A stretch of 57,451 nucleotides of DNA from the NCBI RefSeq assembly GCF_008039615.1, contig NZ_VDUZ01000055.1:1-57451 (forward strand). Direction: 5' to 3'. The stretch's first letter is position 1; each line of letters begins with the position of its first letter. The position numbers and the translations under genes are program-made. The notes under the pieces were generated by a model. The model saw nothing but the letters and a program-made list of their open reading frames with translations. It did not search any database and had not been told where the DNA came from. Positions 41,515-50,378 of the stretch are shown in pieces. The stretch is from Vineibacter terrae (GTDB lineage: Bacteria > Pseudomonadota > Alphaproteobacteria > Reyranellales > Reyranellaceae).

Positions 41515-42807
41515 ATGGCTAACGTGGCGGTGGTCGGCGCCCAATGGGGCGACGAGGGCAAAGGCAAGATCGTGGATTGGCTTTCGGAGCGCGCCGAGGT
41601 CGTGGTGCGTTTCCAGGGCGGCCATAACGCCGGCCATACCCTCGTCATCGGCAACCAGACCTACAAGCTCTCGCTGCTGCCTTCGGGCGTGGTGCGGCCG
41701 GGCAAGCTGTCGGTGATCGGCAACGGCGTCGTGGTCGATCCGTGGCACTTCGTGTCCGAGATCGCACGGCTGAAGGAGCAGGGCGTCGAGGTCACGCCCG
41801 CCACGTTGCGCGTGGCCAACCACGCCGTGCTGATCCTGCCGCTGCATCGCGATCTCGACGGCTGGCGTGAGGACGTGCCCGGCGTGATCCGCATCGGCAC
41901 GACGCGGCGCGGCATCGGTCCCGCCTACGAGGACAAGGTTGGCCGGCGCGCCATCCGCGTCGGCGATCTCGGCGAGCCCGAGGCGCTGGCGCGCAAGGTC
42001 GACACGCTGCTGGCGCATCACAACGCGCTGCGCCAGGGGCTGGGCCGGGACCTGGTGTCGCGCGACGATCTGCTGAAGGAGCTGCTGGACATCGCGCCCC
42101 GGATCCTGCCGTTCGCCGAGGACGTCTGGGAACGCCTCGACGGGCTGCGCCGTGCCGGCAAGCGGATCCTGTTCGAAGGCGCGCAGGCCACGATGCTCGA
42201 CATCGACCATGGCACCTATCCCTACGTCACCTCGTCGAACACGGTGGCGGCACAGGCCATGATCGGCAGCGGTCTGGGCAACGGCAGCGTCGGCTATGTG
42301 CTGGGCATCGCCAAGGCCTATACCACGCGTGTCGGCGACGGGCCGTTCCCGACGGAGCTGCTCGACGACATCGGCCGTGGGCTGGGCGATCGCGGCCGCG
42401 AATTCGGCACGGTCACCGGCCGGCCGCGCCGCTGCGGCTGGTTCGACGCCGTGATGGTGCGTCAGGCGGTCAAGCTCAACGGTATCGACGGCGTGGCGCT
42501 GACCAAGCTCGACGTGCTGGACGGCATGTCCGAGGTGAAGGTGTGCACGGCCTACAAGCTCGACGGCCGGACCATCGAGCGCTTTCCCTTCACCATGCAG
42601 GCGCAGGCCAAGCTGGAGCCGGTCTACGAGACCTTCGAAGGCTGGCAGCAGAGCACGCGCGGCGCGCGCTCCTGGGCCCAGCTGCCGGCCGCCGCGATCA
42701 AGTATGTGCGCCGGCTGGAGGAGCTGATCGGCAGCCCGGTGGCGCTGCTGTCGACATCGCCGGAGCGCGACGACACTATCCTGATGAAGGATCCGTTCGC
42801 CGACTAG
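41515..42807 (+). CDS. purA: Adenylosuccinate synthase
   Basis: PurA makes adenylosuccinate from IMP, aspartate and GTP, the committed step to AMP. It is 430 residues, the usual length, with the GTP/IMP site WGDEGKGK (11-18), HNAGHT further on, [24 protein letters not shown] and [11 protein letters not shown]. All are intact. The ATG at 41515 has AGGA upstream; the frame is open to 41389 through the terminator and is rejected. Expression may depend on read-through of that terminator or on a promoter after it. Confidence 0.97.
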   Translation: MANVAVVGAQWGDEGKGKIVDWLSERAEVVVRFQGGHNAGHTLVIGNQTYKLSLLPSGVVRPGKLSVIGNGVVVDPWHFVSEIARLKEQGVEVTPATLRVANHAVLILPLHRDLDGWREDVPGVIRIGTTRRGIGPAYEDKVGRRAIRVGDLGEPEALARKVDTLLAHHNALRQGLGRDLVSRDDLLKELLDIAPRILPFAEDVWERLDGLRRAGKRILFEGAQATMLDIDHGTYPYVTSSNTVAAQAMIGSGLGNGSVGYVLGIAKAYTTRVGDGPFPTELLDDIGRGLGDRGREFGTVTGRPRRCGWFDAVMVRQAVKLNGIDGVALTKLDVLDGMSEVKVCTAYKLDGRTIERFPFTMQAQAKLEPVYETFEGWQQSTRGARSWAQLPAAAIKYVRRLEELIGSPVALLSTSPERDDTILMKDPFAD

Positions 42808-42872
42808 CGGCGCCACCCGGCATCGATCATCCACATGCAGGAGCGGGCGTCCGCCGTCGGCCGCCCGCCCGC

Positions 42873-42893
42873 GCACGAAGTATACATTCGTGC
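42873..42893. repeat. 21-base palindrome between convergent genes
   Basis: GCACGAA (42873-42879) and TTCGTGC (42887-42893) are perfect arms around GTATACA, itself containing the palindrome GTATAC. It lies after purA and seven bases beyond the convergent dehydrogenase stop. A GC-rich hairpin precedes it at about 42843-42871. Terminator, protein site or chance are all possible. Confidence 0.45.
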
Positions 42894-42899
42894 AAACAC

Positions 42900-43859
42900 T
42901 CATTCATTGTCGGGACTGTGGCCGCGCACGGCCTGGCGCGAGAGCAGCTCCAGCGCCATATCGAGCGGCGGCACCTTGCCATCGGCCGGGGCGATGCCGG
43001 CATCGACGGTGCGTCGATGGCTGCGCACGATGGCCCGCGTCATCAGCGGCTCGACGCCGGTCTCCTGCAGCGTGCGCTCGACCAGCTCCATCTCTTCCCA
43101 GCGCCGCCTGGCATGCACGAGGTGCGTCTCGAGCAGGGTTGTCACGTACTGGCGGAACGTCACCAGGTCGAGGTCGCCGAAGCAGCCCATCACCTCCTCG
43201 AGGATGCCCTGCCGCCGCGCCGCGACCAGCGACTCCACGGCCAGCGCCTCGAGGCCCTTGATCACGACGCTGCGCATCATCTTCACTGCCGAGGCGCTGC
43301 CCGGCTTCGTGCCGAGCACGCTCGCTACAAAACCGTTGTCCACCATCCACGGCGACACAGCGGCGGCATCGGGGCCGGCCAGGAGCATCGGCGCCTTGTG
43401 GCCGTGCCCGAAGAACGTGCCCATCACCGCGATGTCCACGTAGCGCGCGCCGGCACCCTCCACCACGCGTCGATCGTCCTCGGCCATGCGGCCGGTGATG
43501 GTGCAGAGATCGAGATAGACCGCGCCCGGCCTGAGCAGGGGGGCCGCGGATTGCGCCGCCTCCAGCGCATTCTCGCCCGGCACGGCGCAGAAGACCAGGT
43601 CGGCCTCGCGCAGCGCTGCGACGTAGTCGCGCGTGATCGCCACGTCGAGCCGCCGCGCCTCGGCGCTCAGTGCCCGGCCGCGGTCATCGCGATCCAGCGC
43701 CGTGTCGATCGCGATCACGCGTCGCGGCCGGTTGTCGCCGGGCCGCGTGTGGCTGCGCCAGCCGTTCTCGCCGCACAATCCCCGCGCAATGGCCGCGCCG
43801 GCTTCACCGAAGCCGATCAGGGCGATGGCCAGCGGCGCGATCGGTACCGGAGCGGTCAT
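42900..43859 (-). CDS. NAD(P)-dependent dehydrogenase of the 6-phosphogluconate/3-hydroxyisobutyrate type
   Basis: The 319-residue protein has an N-terminal Rossmann domain starting IALIGFGEAGAAIARGL, with the conserved substrate-side segment LRPGAVYLDLCTITG. The C-terminal helical domain (VKMMRSVVIKGLEALAVE) is the DUF1932 type found in a distinct branch of beta-hydroxyacid dehydrogenase-like proteins. The acidic residue after the second strand (IAIDTALDR) suggests NAD rather than NADP. Substrate unknown. I start at 43859, as GGGAAC precedes the ATG; the frame stays open to 43916. The neighbour upstream on the same strand is 69 bases away. Confidence 0.85.
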   Translation of the reverse strand: MTAPVPIAPLAIALIGFGEAGAAIARGLCGENGWRSHTRPGDNRPRRVIAIDTALDRDDRGRALSAEARRLDVAITRDYVAALREADLVFCAVPGENALEAAQSAAPLLRPGAVYLDLCTITGRMAEDDRRVVEGAGARYVDIAVMGTFFGHGHKAPMLLAGPDAAAVSPWMVDNGFVASVLGTKPGSASAVKMMRSVVIKGLEALAVESLVAARRQGILEEVMGCFGDLDLVTFRQYVTTLLETHLVHARRRWEEMELVERTLQETGVEPLMTRAIVRSHRRTVDAGIAPADGKVPPLDMALELLSRQAVRGHSPDNE

Positions 43860-43928
43860 GTCATGTTCCCAGTGGTGTCGACGCGCCATAGACACCACGC
43901 CGCGACCGCGAGGCAAGCGTGGCCGCGG

Positions 43929-44468
43929 TCAGGACCCGAGCCCGATCCAGGGCTTCGGGATGAATACCCACCGACCGTTCACGTGGACGAGCCCGTCGAA
44001 GGCCATGCCCAACGGCGAGCCGGGCTGCACGAACTTGAAGCGTGCGATGGCGATCCCGCGCTTCATCTCGCCCGTGACGCGCTTGTAGCCGCCCGGGAAC
44101 TCCTCCAGCACCGGCTTGCCATCGATGAGATCGTCGGTGCGCGCCAGCACGAGCAGGATCTCGGTCTGGTCGGGCTTGCCGCCCAGCGTGGCGCCGGACT
44201 CCCACTGGCGGCGGTGCGCCTGCTCGATCTTGCCGGCAAGGGGGTCCTTGTAGACCGTGCGATAGTCAGCCTGCGTCGGGCGCAGCAGCTTCATCGCCGC
44301 GCTCTTGTCGGCGGTCGAGCCCGGCAGGAACTGCGCCAGCAGCGCCCGTGCCCCGGCCTCGGTGGCCGGGAAGGACTGCGCGGCTGCCGGCGCCGCGAGA
44401 CCTGCCGTAAGCAGGCTGGCGCCAGCGGCCATGCGCAAGGCGGACCGTCGATGCACGAGATTGACCAT
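43929..44468 (-). CDS. Secreted protein of unknown function
   Basis: I recognise no family. The 179-residue protein has a cleavable export signal (RRSALRMAAGASLLTAGLAA, ending APAAAQ) with an arginine pair that might allow Tat export. The mature part of about 148 residues is soluble, without cysteines. It ends VNGRWVFIPKPWIGLGS, the WVFIPKPW suggesting a compact beta domain. The ATG at 44468 has CGGAG upstream. It is divergent from the DUF2157 gene by 118 bases and may share an operon with the dehydrogenase. Confidence 0.75.
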   Translation of the reverse strand: MVNLVHRRSALRMAAGASLLTAGLAAPAAAQSFPATEAGARALLAQFLPGSTADKSAAMKLLRPTQADYRTVYKDPLAGKIEQAHRRQWESGATLGGKPDQTEILLVLARTDDLIDGKPVLEEFPGGYKRVTGEMKRGIAIARFKFVQPGSPLGMAFDGLVHVNGRWVFIPKPWIGLGS

Positions 44469-44557
44469 GTTGAGCTCCGATGACTGTTCCCCAACCCGCC
44501 CCGCCCTTGGTGTCGGCTTCGTCGGCGGCGAGGTGATTGTCCTAGCACAGTTCGATA

Positions 44558-44586
44558 TTGACGAGAAGTGAGTATTCGCTCAAAAT
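44558..44586 (+). promoter_or_regulatory. Promoter for a probable leaderless DUF2157 transcript
   Basis: TTGACG (44558-44563), exactly 17 bases, and CAAAAT (44581-44586) predict a +1 at 44593, which is the A of the in-frame ATG of the second methionine. The longer ATG at 44587 would lie upstream of the transcript start. No Shine-Dalgarno is present for either. Confidence 0.55.
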
Positions 44587-45765
44587 ATGGACATGTTTGC
44601 CAATCGCTACCTTGCTCGCTGGCGGAGCGCGGGCCTGATCGACGACGCGGCGGCGCAGCGGATCGCGTCGTGGGAACGCGCGCAGGCGCATCCCGTCTGG
44701 CTGTGGGCGCTCGCAGGCCTCGGGGCCTTTGCCGTCGGCATGGGCGTCCTGGCGCTCGTGGCCGCCAACTGGGAGCGCATTCCCGGCTGGTTGAAGATCG
44801 CGAGCAGCCTGTCGCTGGACGTGGCCGTGGCGGTGGCCGTCTTCGTCGCTTGGCAGCGCGGTTGGGAAAAGACGCGGGAGATCCTGGCGCTGATCCTGTT
44901 CGGGCTGGTGCTGGGCGGCATTGCCCTGATCAGCCAAGTCTACCAGCTCGACGGCGAGACATGGCAGGCGATGCTGGTATGGATGGCGGTGTGCACGCCG
45001 TTCCTCGCCTTGGTGACGCGCTCGCGCGTGCTGGGCATCGTGTGGGCGGTGGCCGCCACCGCGACCTACCTCCTGGCGCTCGACCCGCTGAGCCGTGTGC
45101 TGGGCCGATGGCTCGACGGCGAGGCGGTGATCCTCATCGCGTGGGTGCCGGGGCTCGCGCTGTTGGCTGTCGGCATCGTCCGCGGCTGGCTGCCGTCATG
45201 GCGTGGCCAGGCACATGCGATCGTCGCCTGCGGCGTGCTGGCGCTGCTGCTGGCGGCCAGTATCCCCCAACTCATTGTCTTTCGGCCGAAGGAGGAGGCG
45301 GGCACTGTCGTGGCAGCGGTTGCGACTGTGCTCTTGGCAGCCTTGCTGTGGCGTGAGCGTCGGCGCGACGCGCCCGGTGCCACGGCCCTCATGGTGATCG
45401 TGCTGACCGGCCTTGGCGCATGGCTCGCGACAATGGCGATCTGGAAGCTCGCCGGCGCCAACGGCGTGACGTTCTGGACACGCCGCTCGACCGACGGATT
45501 GCCGTATCTGTGCGCCGCGCTCGTCTTCATCGCCTTCTGGGCGGTGGTGAGCTGGCTGGCCCTGCAGGCCGGGCGCCGCGCTCTCTTCGTGATGGCCTTC
45601 GCGATGATCGCGGGGCGCGTCTTCGTCATCTACTGGGAGGCATTCGGCGGCCTCTTCAACACCGGCCTCGGGCTGATCGGCGGCGGGCTGCTCTGCCTCG
45701 CCTTCGCGGCGCTGGGCTGGCACCTCGCGCGCCGCGCCGGCAGGCCGGTGGAGGCCGCGATATGA
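44587..45765 (+). CDS. DUF2157 membrane protein
   Basis: This polytopic inner-membrane protein has 392 residues and about ten hydrophobic spans. The N-terminus YLARWRSAGLIDDAAAQRI and the first spans to about residue 150 match DUF2157; the rest is more variable. Function unknown. It is coupled by ATGA overlap to a GDYXXLXY protein, a recurrent pairing in many bacteria. The promoter geometry favours translation from the ATG at 44593 on a leaderless mRNA; I keep the longer frame by convention. Residues near 100 (VYQLDGETWQAML) are the best conserved polar segment within the membrane part. Confidence 0.85.
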   Translation: MDMFANRYLARWRSAGLIDDAAAQRIASWERAQAHPVWLWALAGLGAFAVGMGVLALVAANWERIPGWLKIASSLSLDVAVAVAVFVAWQRGWEKTREILALILFGLVLGGIALISQVYQLDGETWQAMLVWMAVCTPFLALVTRSRVLGIVWAVAATATYLLALDPLSRVLGRWLDGEAVILIAWVPGLALLAVGIVRGWLPSWRGQAHAIVACGVLALLLAASIPQLIVFRPKEEAGTVVAAVATVLLAALLWRERRRDAPGATALMVIVLTGLGAWLATMAIWKLAGANGVTFWTRRSTDGLPYLCAALVFIAFWAVVSWLALQAGRRALFVMAFAMIAGRVFVIYWEAFGGLFNTGLGLIGGGLLCLAFAALGWHLARRAGRPVEAAI

Positions 45766-46346
45766 AGCGCATGATGACGGGCCTGGTGATCGCGGCCCTG
45801 GCCCTGCCGGTGGCGGTGCTGGGCGCCATGGTCGGCGATGCCGAGCGCACCATCGCCAAGGCGCCCGTGATGCGCGTCGCGATCCGCGGCTACGATCCGC
45901 GCGACATGCTGCGCGGCCACTACCTGCGCTACCAGTTCGACTGGAACGCCGAGGTCCCGTTCATCGGCCGGGTGGCCCGGCTGTGCGTGCTATCGGCGCC
46001 CGCCCATGCGCCGGCGCATGTGCGGCCGCTGGCGCCGGGCAGCCCGCCCGGCCCGGACTGCGTGCTTGTCGTCGACGGCTGGGGTGAGACCCTGGCCGAG
46101 GCAAGGCGCGCCGAGTCCCGGGGCGACGTGCCCGGCCGCCTTCAGTTCACACCCGACGGTATTGGCAGCGGGCGTCTCTACGTGCCGGAGCGGCATGCCG
46201 CGCGGCTGGAAACGTTGCTGCGCGAGGGTAGGGTGCGGCTCACCATCGATGTCGCCGTGCCGGCGGTGGGCTCCCCCCGCATCAAGGCCTGGCATATCGA
46301 CGGCAAGACCGTCGATGCCTACTTCGCCCAGGAGGGCAAGCAATAA
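45762..46346 (+). CDS. GDYXXLXY-domain protein
   Basis: This 194-residue protein has one N-terminal membrane anchor (MMTGLVIAALALPVAVLGAM) and a periplasmic domain carrying the name-giving motif in the form RDMLRGHYLRYQFDW (about 45-59), where G-H-Y replaces G-D-Y. Two cysteines (RLCVLSA and PDCVLVV) may form a disulfide. Function unknown. It overlaps the DUF2157 stop (ATGA), so the two proteins are made together and probably interact. A hairpin directly after the stop separates it from the convergent rpoH. Confidence 0.85.
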   Translation: MKRMMTGLVIAALALPVAVLGAMVGDAERTIAKAPVMRVAIRGYDPRDMLRGHYLRYQFDWNAEVPFIGRVARLCVLSAPAHAPAHVRPLAPGSPPGPDCVLVVDGWGETLAEARRAESRGDVPGRLQFTPDGIGSGRLYVPERHAARLETLLREGRVRLTIDVAVPAVGSPRIKAWHIDGKTVDAYFAQEGKQ

Positions 46347-46372
46347 CGCCGTCCCGGTCGGCCGGGACGGCG
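46347..46372. terminator. Bidirectional hairpin between the GDYXXLXY gene and rpoH
   Basis: CGCCGTCCCGG (46347-46357) and CCGGGACGGCG (46362-46372) are perfect arms around TCGG, starting at the first base after the stop codon. No long T-run follows on the plus strand, so it may be a weak terminator or mRNA stabiliser. Confidence 0.6.
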
Positions 46373-46397
46373 CTGTATTGCGATGGATGCCGAGGAC

Positions 46398-47288
46398 TTA
46401 CGGCCGCGCTGCCTGCACCACGGCGTTCTTCATGGCGCGCTGCAGCTTCTCGAAGGCACGCACCTCGATCTGGCGCACGCGCTCGCGGCTGATCTTGAAC
46501 TCGTCGGACAGATCCTCGAGCGTCTTGGGCTCCTCGATCAGCCGACGCTGGGTGAGGATGTGCCGCTCGCGGTCCGACAAGGTGCGCATGGCGTCGGTCA
46601 GCAGCGACCGGCGCTGCTCCAGCTCCTGCGACTCGGAGAAGCGGGCTTCCTGGTTGGGGGTGTCATCCACCAGCCAGTCCTGCCACTCCGACTCGCCGTC
46701 GGTGCGGGTGGGCGCGTTCAGCGACTGATCCGGCGCCGTCAGGCGGCGGTTCATGTTCACCACCTCGTCCTCCGGCACGCCCAGCCGCGTGGCGATCTTC
46801 TTCACCTGGTCGGGATTGAGGTCGCCGTCGTCGATGGCCTGCATCTGGCCCTTGATCTTGCGCAGGTTGAAGAACAGCTTCTTCTGCGCCGCCGTGGTGC
46901 CCATCTTCACCAGCGACCAGCTGTGCAGGATGTATTCCTGGATCGAGGCGCGGATCCACCACATGGCATAGGTCGCCAGCCGGAAGCCGCGGTCCGGGTC
47001 GAAGCGCTTGACCGCCTGCATCATGCCCACATTGCCTTCGGAGATCAGCTCACCGATCGGCAATCCGTAGCCGCGATAGCCCATGGCAATCTTGGCAACG
47101 AGCCGCAGGTGCGACGTGACCAGCTTGTGCGCGGCGTCGCTGTCGTTGTGCTCGCGCCAGCGCTTGGCGAGGACGTACTCCTCGTCGGCCGCGAGCATCG
47201 GAAATTTCCGGATCTCCTGCAGATAGCGGGTCAGATTGCCGTCCGGCGACAGGCTGACGACAGCAGGTAGAGCGGCGGCAGTGGCCAT
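46398..47288 (-). CDS. rpoH: RNA polymerase sigma-32 factor
   Basis: This is the heat-shock sigma factor, 296 residues. Region 2 includes LISEGNVGMMQAVKRFDP and YAMWWIRASIQEYIL. The RpoH box QKKLFFNLR (135-143) distinguishes it from RpoD and other group 2 sigmas. Region 4 has the helix-turn-helix LEDLSDEFKISRERVRQIE. GGAGGGGAG lies directly before the ATG. Alphaproteobacteria often carry more than one rpoH; only one is in this window. It is downstream of rluD on the same strand with a 178-base gap. Confidence 0.97.
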   Translation of the reverse strand: MATAAALPAVVSLSPDGNLTRYLQEIRKFPMLAADEEYVLAKRWREHNDSDAAHKLVTSHLRLVAKIAMGYRGYGLPIGELISEGNVGMMQAVKRFDPDRGFRLATYAMWWIRASIQEYILHSWSLVKMGTTAAQKKLFFNLRKIKGQMQAIDDGDLNPDQVKKIATRLGVPEDEVVNMNRRLTAPDQSLNAPTRTDGESEWQDWLVDDTPNQEARFSESQELEQRRSLLTDAMRTLSDRERHILTQRRLIEEPKTLEDLSDEFKISRERVRQIEVRAFEKLQRAMKNAVVQAARP

Positions 47289-47408
47289 GATCTCCCCTCC
47301 GTTGGTTGGCAGAGCCCTCGAGCGAGGCGCCCCGTACCGAGCGGAACGCGTGAACTACGCTGTGGCTCCGAGCCCAGCTCTTTGGCACTCGACGACCACG
47401 ACTGCCAA

Positions 47409-47436
47409 AGTATGCTGCGCTGCGGCGTAACGCAAG
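47409..47436 (-). promoter_or_regulatory. Candidate rpoH promoter
   Basis: On the minus strand CTTGCG (47436-47431), a 16-base spacer and CATACT (47414-47409) lie 120 bases upstream of the ATG. The -10 is a four-of-six match. A sigma-32 site is not evident. Confidence 0.3.
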
Positions 47437-47466
47437 GATACCTGACCAATGATGTCGGAAATATGA

Positions 47467-48540
47467 TCAGGATGGAAGCCTGAGGGCCTGAATTAATTCA
47501 TTGATATCATGAGGAATTTTTATCTCGAATGCCATCCTGCGGCCGTCGGCGGGATGGTCGAAGGCGAGGTGCTGGGCGTGCAGCGCCTGCCGGGGGAAGG
47601 CGCGGGCCGCCGCGGGCAGCGTCGCCGACCGGGCGGCCCGGCCGATGGCGTAGAGCGGGTCTCCCACCAGCGGATGGCCGCGATGGGCGAGGTGGACGCG
47701 CACCTGATGTGTCCGGCCGGTGAGCAGCACGCAGCGGATCAGGCTGGCGATCGGCTTGATCGGCGGGCCGAAGGTTTCCAGCACGGCGTATTGCGTTGCT
47801 GCCGGCTTGCCGCCCGCCGGCACCACGGCCATGCGCTGCCGGTCGCGCGGGTGGCGGCCGATATTGCCTTCGATCCGGCCGGCGCGCGGCAGGGGCGCGC
47901 CGTGGGCAACGGCGGCATAGGCCCGCTCGACGGAGTGCCGGGCGAACTGGGCCGCCAGCGAGCGGTGGGCGCGGTCGTTCTTCGCCGCCACCATGACGCC
48001 CGACGTGTCCTTGTCCAGGCGGTGCACGATGCCCGGCCGGCGCACGCCGCCGATGCCGGACAGGCTGTCGCCGCAATGCGCCAGCAGGGCGTTGACCAGG
48101 GTGCCGTCGGGATTGCCCGGCGCCGGGTGCACCACCAGCCCGGCTGGCTTGTCGAGCACCAGCAGGTCGGCGTCCTCGTGCAGGATATCGAGCGGGATCG
48201 CCTGCGGCAGCGGCACGGCGGCGACGCTGGGCGGGATGGTGATCGCATAGACCTCGCCTGCCTTGACCTTGTGGGAGGCGTCCGCCATGGTCGCGCGCGC
48301 CGCGTCAGGCGTGGTGCGTTCCACGCAGCCGGCTTCGATCAGGGCCTTGCCGCGGCTTCGTGACAGGGCGGGCAGCCAGGCGGCGATGCGCCGATCGAGG
48401 CGGTCGCCGCTGTCGGCGCCGTCGACGGCGAAGGTGTGGCGGCCGGGCGCCGGCGTGTCGGCCTCCGGCCCGGCAGGCATCGCTGGCAGGACATCGTCGT
48501 CGAGGTCGGCGGCTTCGGTTTGTGGCGGACGGCGCGGCAT
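47467..48540 (-). CDS. rluD: RluA-family 23S rRNA pseudouridine synthase (RluD-like)
   Basis: This enzyme isomerises uridines of 23S rRNA; the RluD type acts on the helix 69 loop. The 357-residue protein has an N-terminal extension of about 35 residues, an S4 RNA-binding domain (about 40-100, GKALIEAGCVE) and a catalytic domain with HRLDKDTSGVMVAAK, Asp176 being the nucleophile. TGRTHQVRVHLAHRGHPLVGD near the C-terminus is also typical (shown here in two parts: TGRTHQVRVHL and GHPLVGDPLY). RluD rather than RluA or RluC is favoured by the rpoH neighbour, as in other alphaproteobacteria. It is divergent from the DUF6476 gene. Confidence 0.92.
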   Translation of the reverse strand: MPRRPPQTEAADLDDDVLPAMPAGPEADTPAPGRHTFAVDGADSGDRLDRRIAAWLPALSRSRGKALIEAGCVERTTPDAARATMADASHKVKAGEVYAITIPPSVAAVPLPQAIPLDILHEDADLLVLDKPAGLVVHPAPGNPDGTLVNALLAHCGDSLSGIGGVRRPGIVHRLDKDTSGVMVAAKNDRAHRSLAAQFARHSVERAYAAVAHGAPLPRAGRIEGNIGRHPRDRQRMAVVPAGGKPAATQYAVLETFGPPIKPIASLIRCVLLTGRTHQVRVHLAHRGHPLVGDPLYAIGRAARSATLPAAARAFPRQALHAQHLAFDHPADGRRMAFEIKIPHDINELIQALRLPS

Positions 48541-48569
48541 TGGGTCAGACGCTAAGGACTACGGTAGGA

Positions 48570-48923
48570 ATGGAGCAGGAACCTGAATCGCGCGGCGGGC
48601 GCCTGATGGTGTGGATCGTCGGCGTGATGGGGGTGCTGATCGTTGTCGGCTTCGCCATCCTGCTGGTCGAGATCGGGCGGCGCATCTTTACGCCGAAACC
48701 GGGCGCGCCGGAACCGGCTTTGGTGACGCCGGCGCCGCCGTCCCGGGCATTCGGGCAGGCCGAGGTGCGTATCCCCGAAGGGGCTCGGATCGAGAGCCTG
48801 ACCGCATCGGGCGACCGCATGGTCGCGCATGTGCGCACGCGCGAGGGCGCCTCGCTGGGCTATGTCATCGACACGGCGACGGGCACCCTGCTGGGTGTCG
48901 TGCGCTTCCCCGACACCAAGTAG
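48570..48923 (+). CDS. Small membrane protein, DUF6476
   Basis: This 117-residue protein has one membrane span (MVWIVGVMGVLIVVGFAILL) and a periplasmic C-terminal domain. It has a proline-rich linker, then VRIPEGARIESLTASGDRMV and a small beta region ending VVRFPDTK. It matches the alphaproteobacterial DUF6476 family, regularly found divergent from rluD, as here. Function unknown. The ATG at 48570 has TAGGA upstream. The VOC gene begins 13 bases after its stop. Confidence 0.8.
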   Translation: MEQEPESRGGRLMVWIVGVMGVLIVVGFAILLVEIGRRIFTPKPGAPEPALVTPAPPSRAFGQAEVRIPEGARIESLTASGDRMVAHVRTREGASLGYVIDTATGTLLGVVRFPDTK

Positions 48924-48936
48924 GCGCCAGCGTCCG

Positions 48937-49317
48937 ATGCTGGACCACGTGTCGATCACCACGGGCGATCTCGATCGCGCCCAGCGCTTCTACGATGCGG
49001 TCATGGCCGCCCTCGGCTATCCCCGCGTCTATCGCAGCGACCGGGGGATCGGCTACGGCGAGCGCGGCGCGGCCGGCGGCTACATCTCGGTGTACCTCAG
49101 CGACGCCGTCGTGGCCGACAAGCGCCATTGGGCGTTCCGCGCGCCCAGCCGGGCCGAGGTGCGCGCCTTCCACGCGGCGGCGCTGGCGCAGGGCGGCCGC
49201 GAAGACGGGCCGCCCGGGCTGCGCCCGGACTATGCGCCAACCTACTATGCCGCCTTCGTGCGCGATCCCGACGGGAACCGGATCGAGGCGGTCTGCCGCG
49301 AACCTGAAGAGTCATGA
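48937..49317 (+). CDS. VOC-family (glyoxalase/dioxygenase superfamily) protein
   Basis: This single vicinal-oxygen-chelate protein has 126 residues. It starts MLDHVSITTGDLDRAQRFYD, the standard beta-alpha-beta unit with a metal-ligand His4, and ends FVRDPDGNRIEAVCRE with the second-unit Glu. Members include glyoxalase I, bleomycin-binding proteins and dioxygenases; this small, lone form has no predictable substrate. It overlaps the threonine aldolase gene by ATGA. Confidence 0.88.
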   Translation: MLDHVSITTGDLDRAQRFYDAVMAALGYPRVYRSDRGIGYGERGAAGGYISVYLSDAVVADKRHWAFRAPSRAEVRAFHAAALAQGGREDGPPGLRPDYAPTYYAAFVRDPDGNRIEAVCREPEES

Positions 49318-50369
49318 CCATGGATGCTGTCCTCGATTTCCGCAGCGACAACACGGCGGGCGCGCATCCGGCGATCATCGAGGCCCTGGGCCGCGCCTAT
49401 CGCGCCGGGCCGATGGCGTCATATGGCGAGGATCCGCTCACCGAGCGTGTCGTGCAGCGGCTGCGCGCGATCTTCGAGCACGCTTCCCTGGTCGCCTATC
49501 CGGTCGCGACCGGCACCGCGGCCAACGCGCTGGCGCTGTCCTGCCTGACGCCGCCCTGGGGCGTGGTCTACTGCCACCCGGCAGCGCATATCCAGGTCGA
49601 CGAGGCCGGCGCGCCCGAGCTGTTCAGCGGCGGCGCCAAGCTGGTGCCGGTGGATGGGCCTGCCGGCAAGCTCGATGCGCAGGCGTTGGCCGCCGTGCTG
49701 GCGCAGGACGTGAAGGGCGTGGTGCACCATCCCCAGCCGGCCGCGGTGTCGATCACCCAGGCGACGGAATGCGGCACCAGCTACACGCCCGACGAGGTCG
49801 GGACGCTCGCGGCCCTGGCAAAGGAGCACGGCCTGGCGGTGCACATGGATGGCGCCCGGCTGGCCAATGCCGTGGTCCATCTCGGGTGCACGCCGGCCGC
49901 GGTCACCTGGCGTGCCGGCGTCGACGTGCTGAGCTTCGGCGCCACCAAGAACGGTGCGCTCGGCGCCGAGGCGGTGGTGTTCTTCGATCCGGCCAAGGCG
50001 CGCGAGTTCGAGTTCCGGCGCAAGCGGGGAGGGCACCTGTTCTCGAAGATGCGGCTGCTGTCGGCGCAGCTCGACGCCTATCTCGACAACGGGTTGTGGC
50101 TGGCCAATGCGCGCCATGCCAATGCCATGGCGGAGGGCCTCGAGAACGGGCTGTCCCGGCTCAACAGCGTGCGGCTGCTCTACCCGCGGCAGGCCAATGA
50201 GCTGTTCGTGGCGCTGCCGGACGCGATCGCCGAACGCCTGCGGGCTGCGGGCGCCCTGTTCTATCCCTGGCCCAGCGACCGGCCCGGCGAGACGGCCTAT
50301 CGCTTCGTGACGTCGTTCGAGACGCGCCCCGAGCAGGTGGCGCGCGCGGTGGCGGCTGCGGCCGGGTAG
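49314..50369 (+). CDS. Low-specificity L-threonine aldolase family protein
   Basis: This PLP enzyme of the beta-eliminating lyase fold (type I) splits L-threonine or L-allo-threonine to glycine and acetaldehyde in its best-known members. Its 351 residues show DFRSDNTAG, the cofactor-stacking and Asp-binding region VHMDGARLANAVVHLG, and FGATKNGALG with the Schiff-base Lys212. It has a full-length family fit. The ATG overlaps the VOC stop. Substrate range may include phenylserine or other beta-hydroxy amino acids. It is followed by a large palindromic repeat. Confidence 0.92.
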   Translation: MTMDAVLDFRSDNTAGAHPAIIEALGRAYRAGPMASYGEDPLTERVVQRLRAIFEHASLVAYPVATGTAANALALSCLTPPWGVVYCHPAAHIQVDEAGAPELFSGGAKLVPVDGPAGKLDAQALAAVLAQDVKGVVHHPQPAAVSITQATECGTSYTPDEVGTLAALAKEHGLAVHMDGARLANAVVHLGCTPAAVTWRAGVDVLSFGATKNGALGAEAVVFFDPAKAREFEFRRKRGGHLFSKMRLLSAQLDAYLDNGLWLANARHANAMAEGLENGLSRLNSVRLLYPRQANELFVALPDAIAERLRAAGALFYPWPSDRPGETAYRFVTSFETRPEQVARAVAAAAG

Positions 50370-50378
50370 GCTGCCTTT

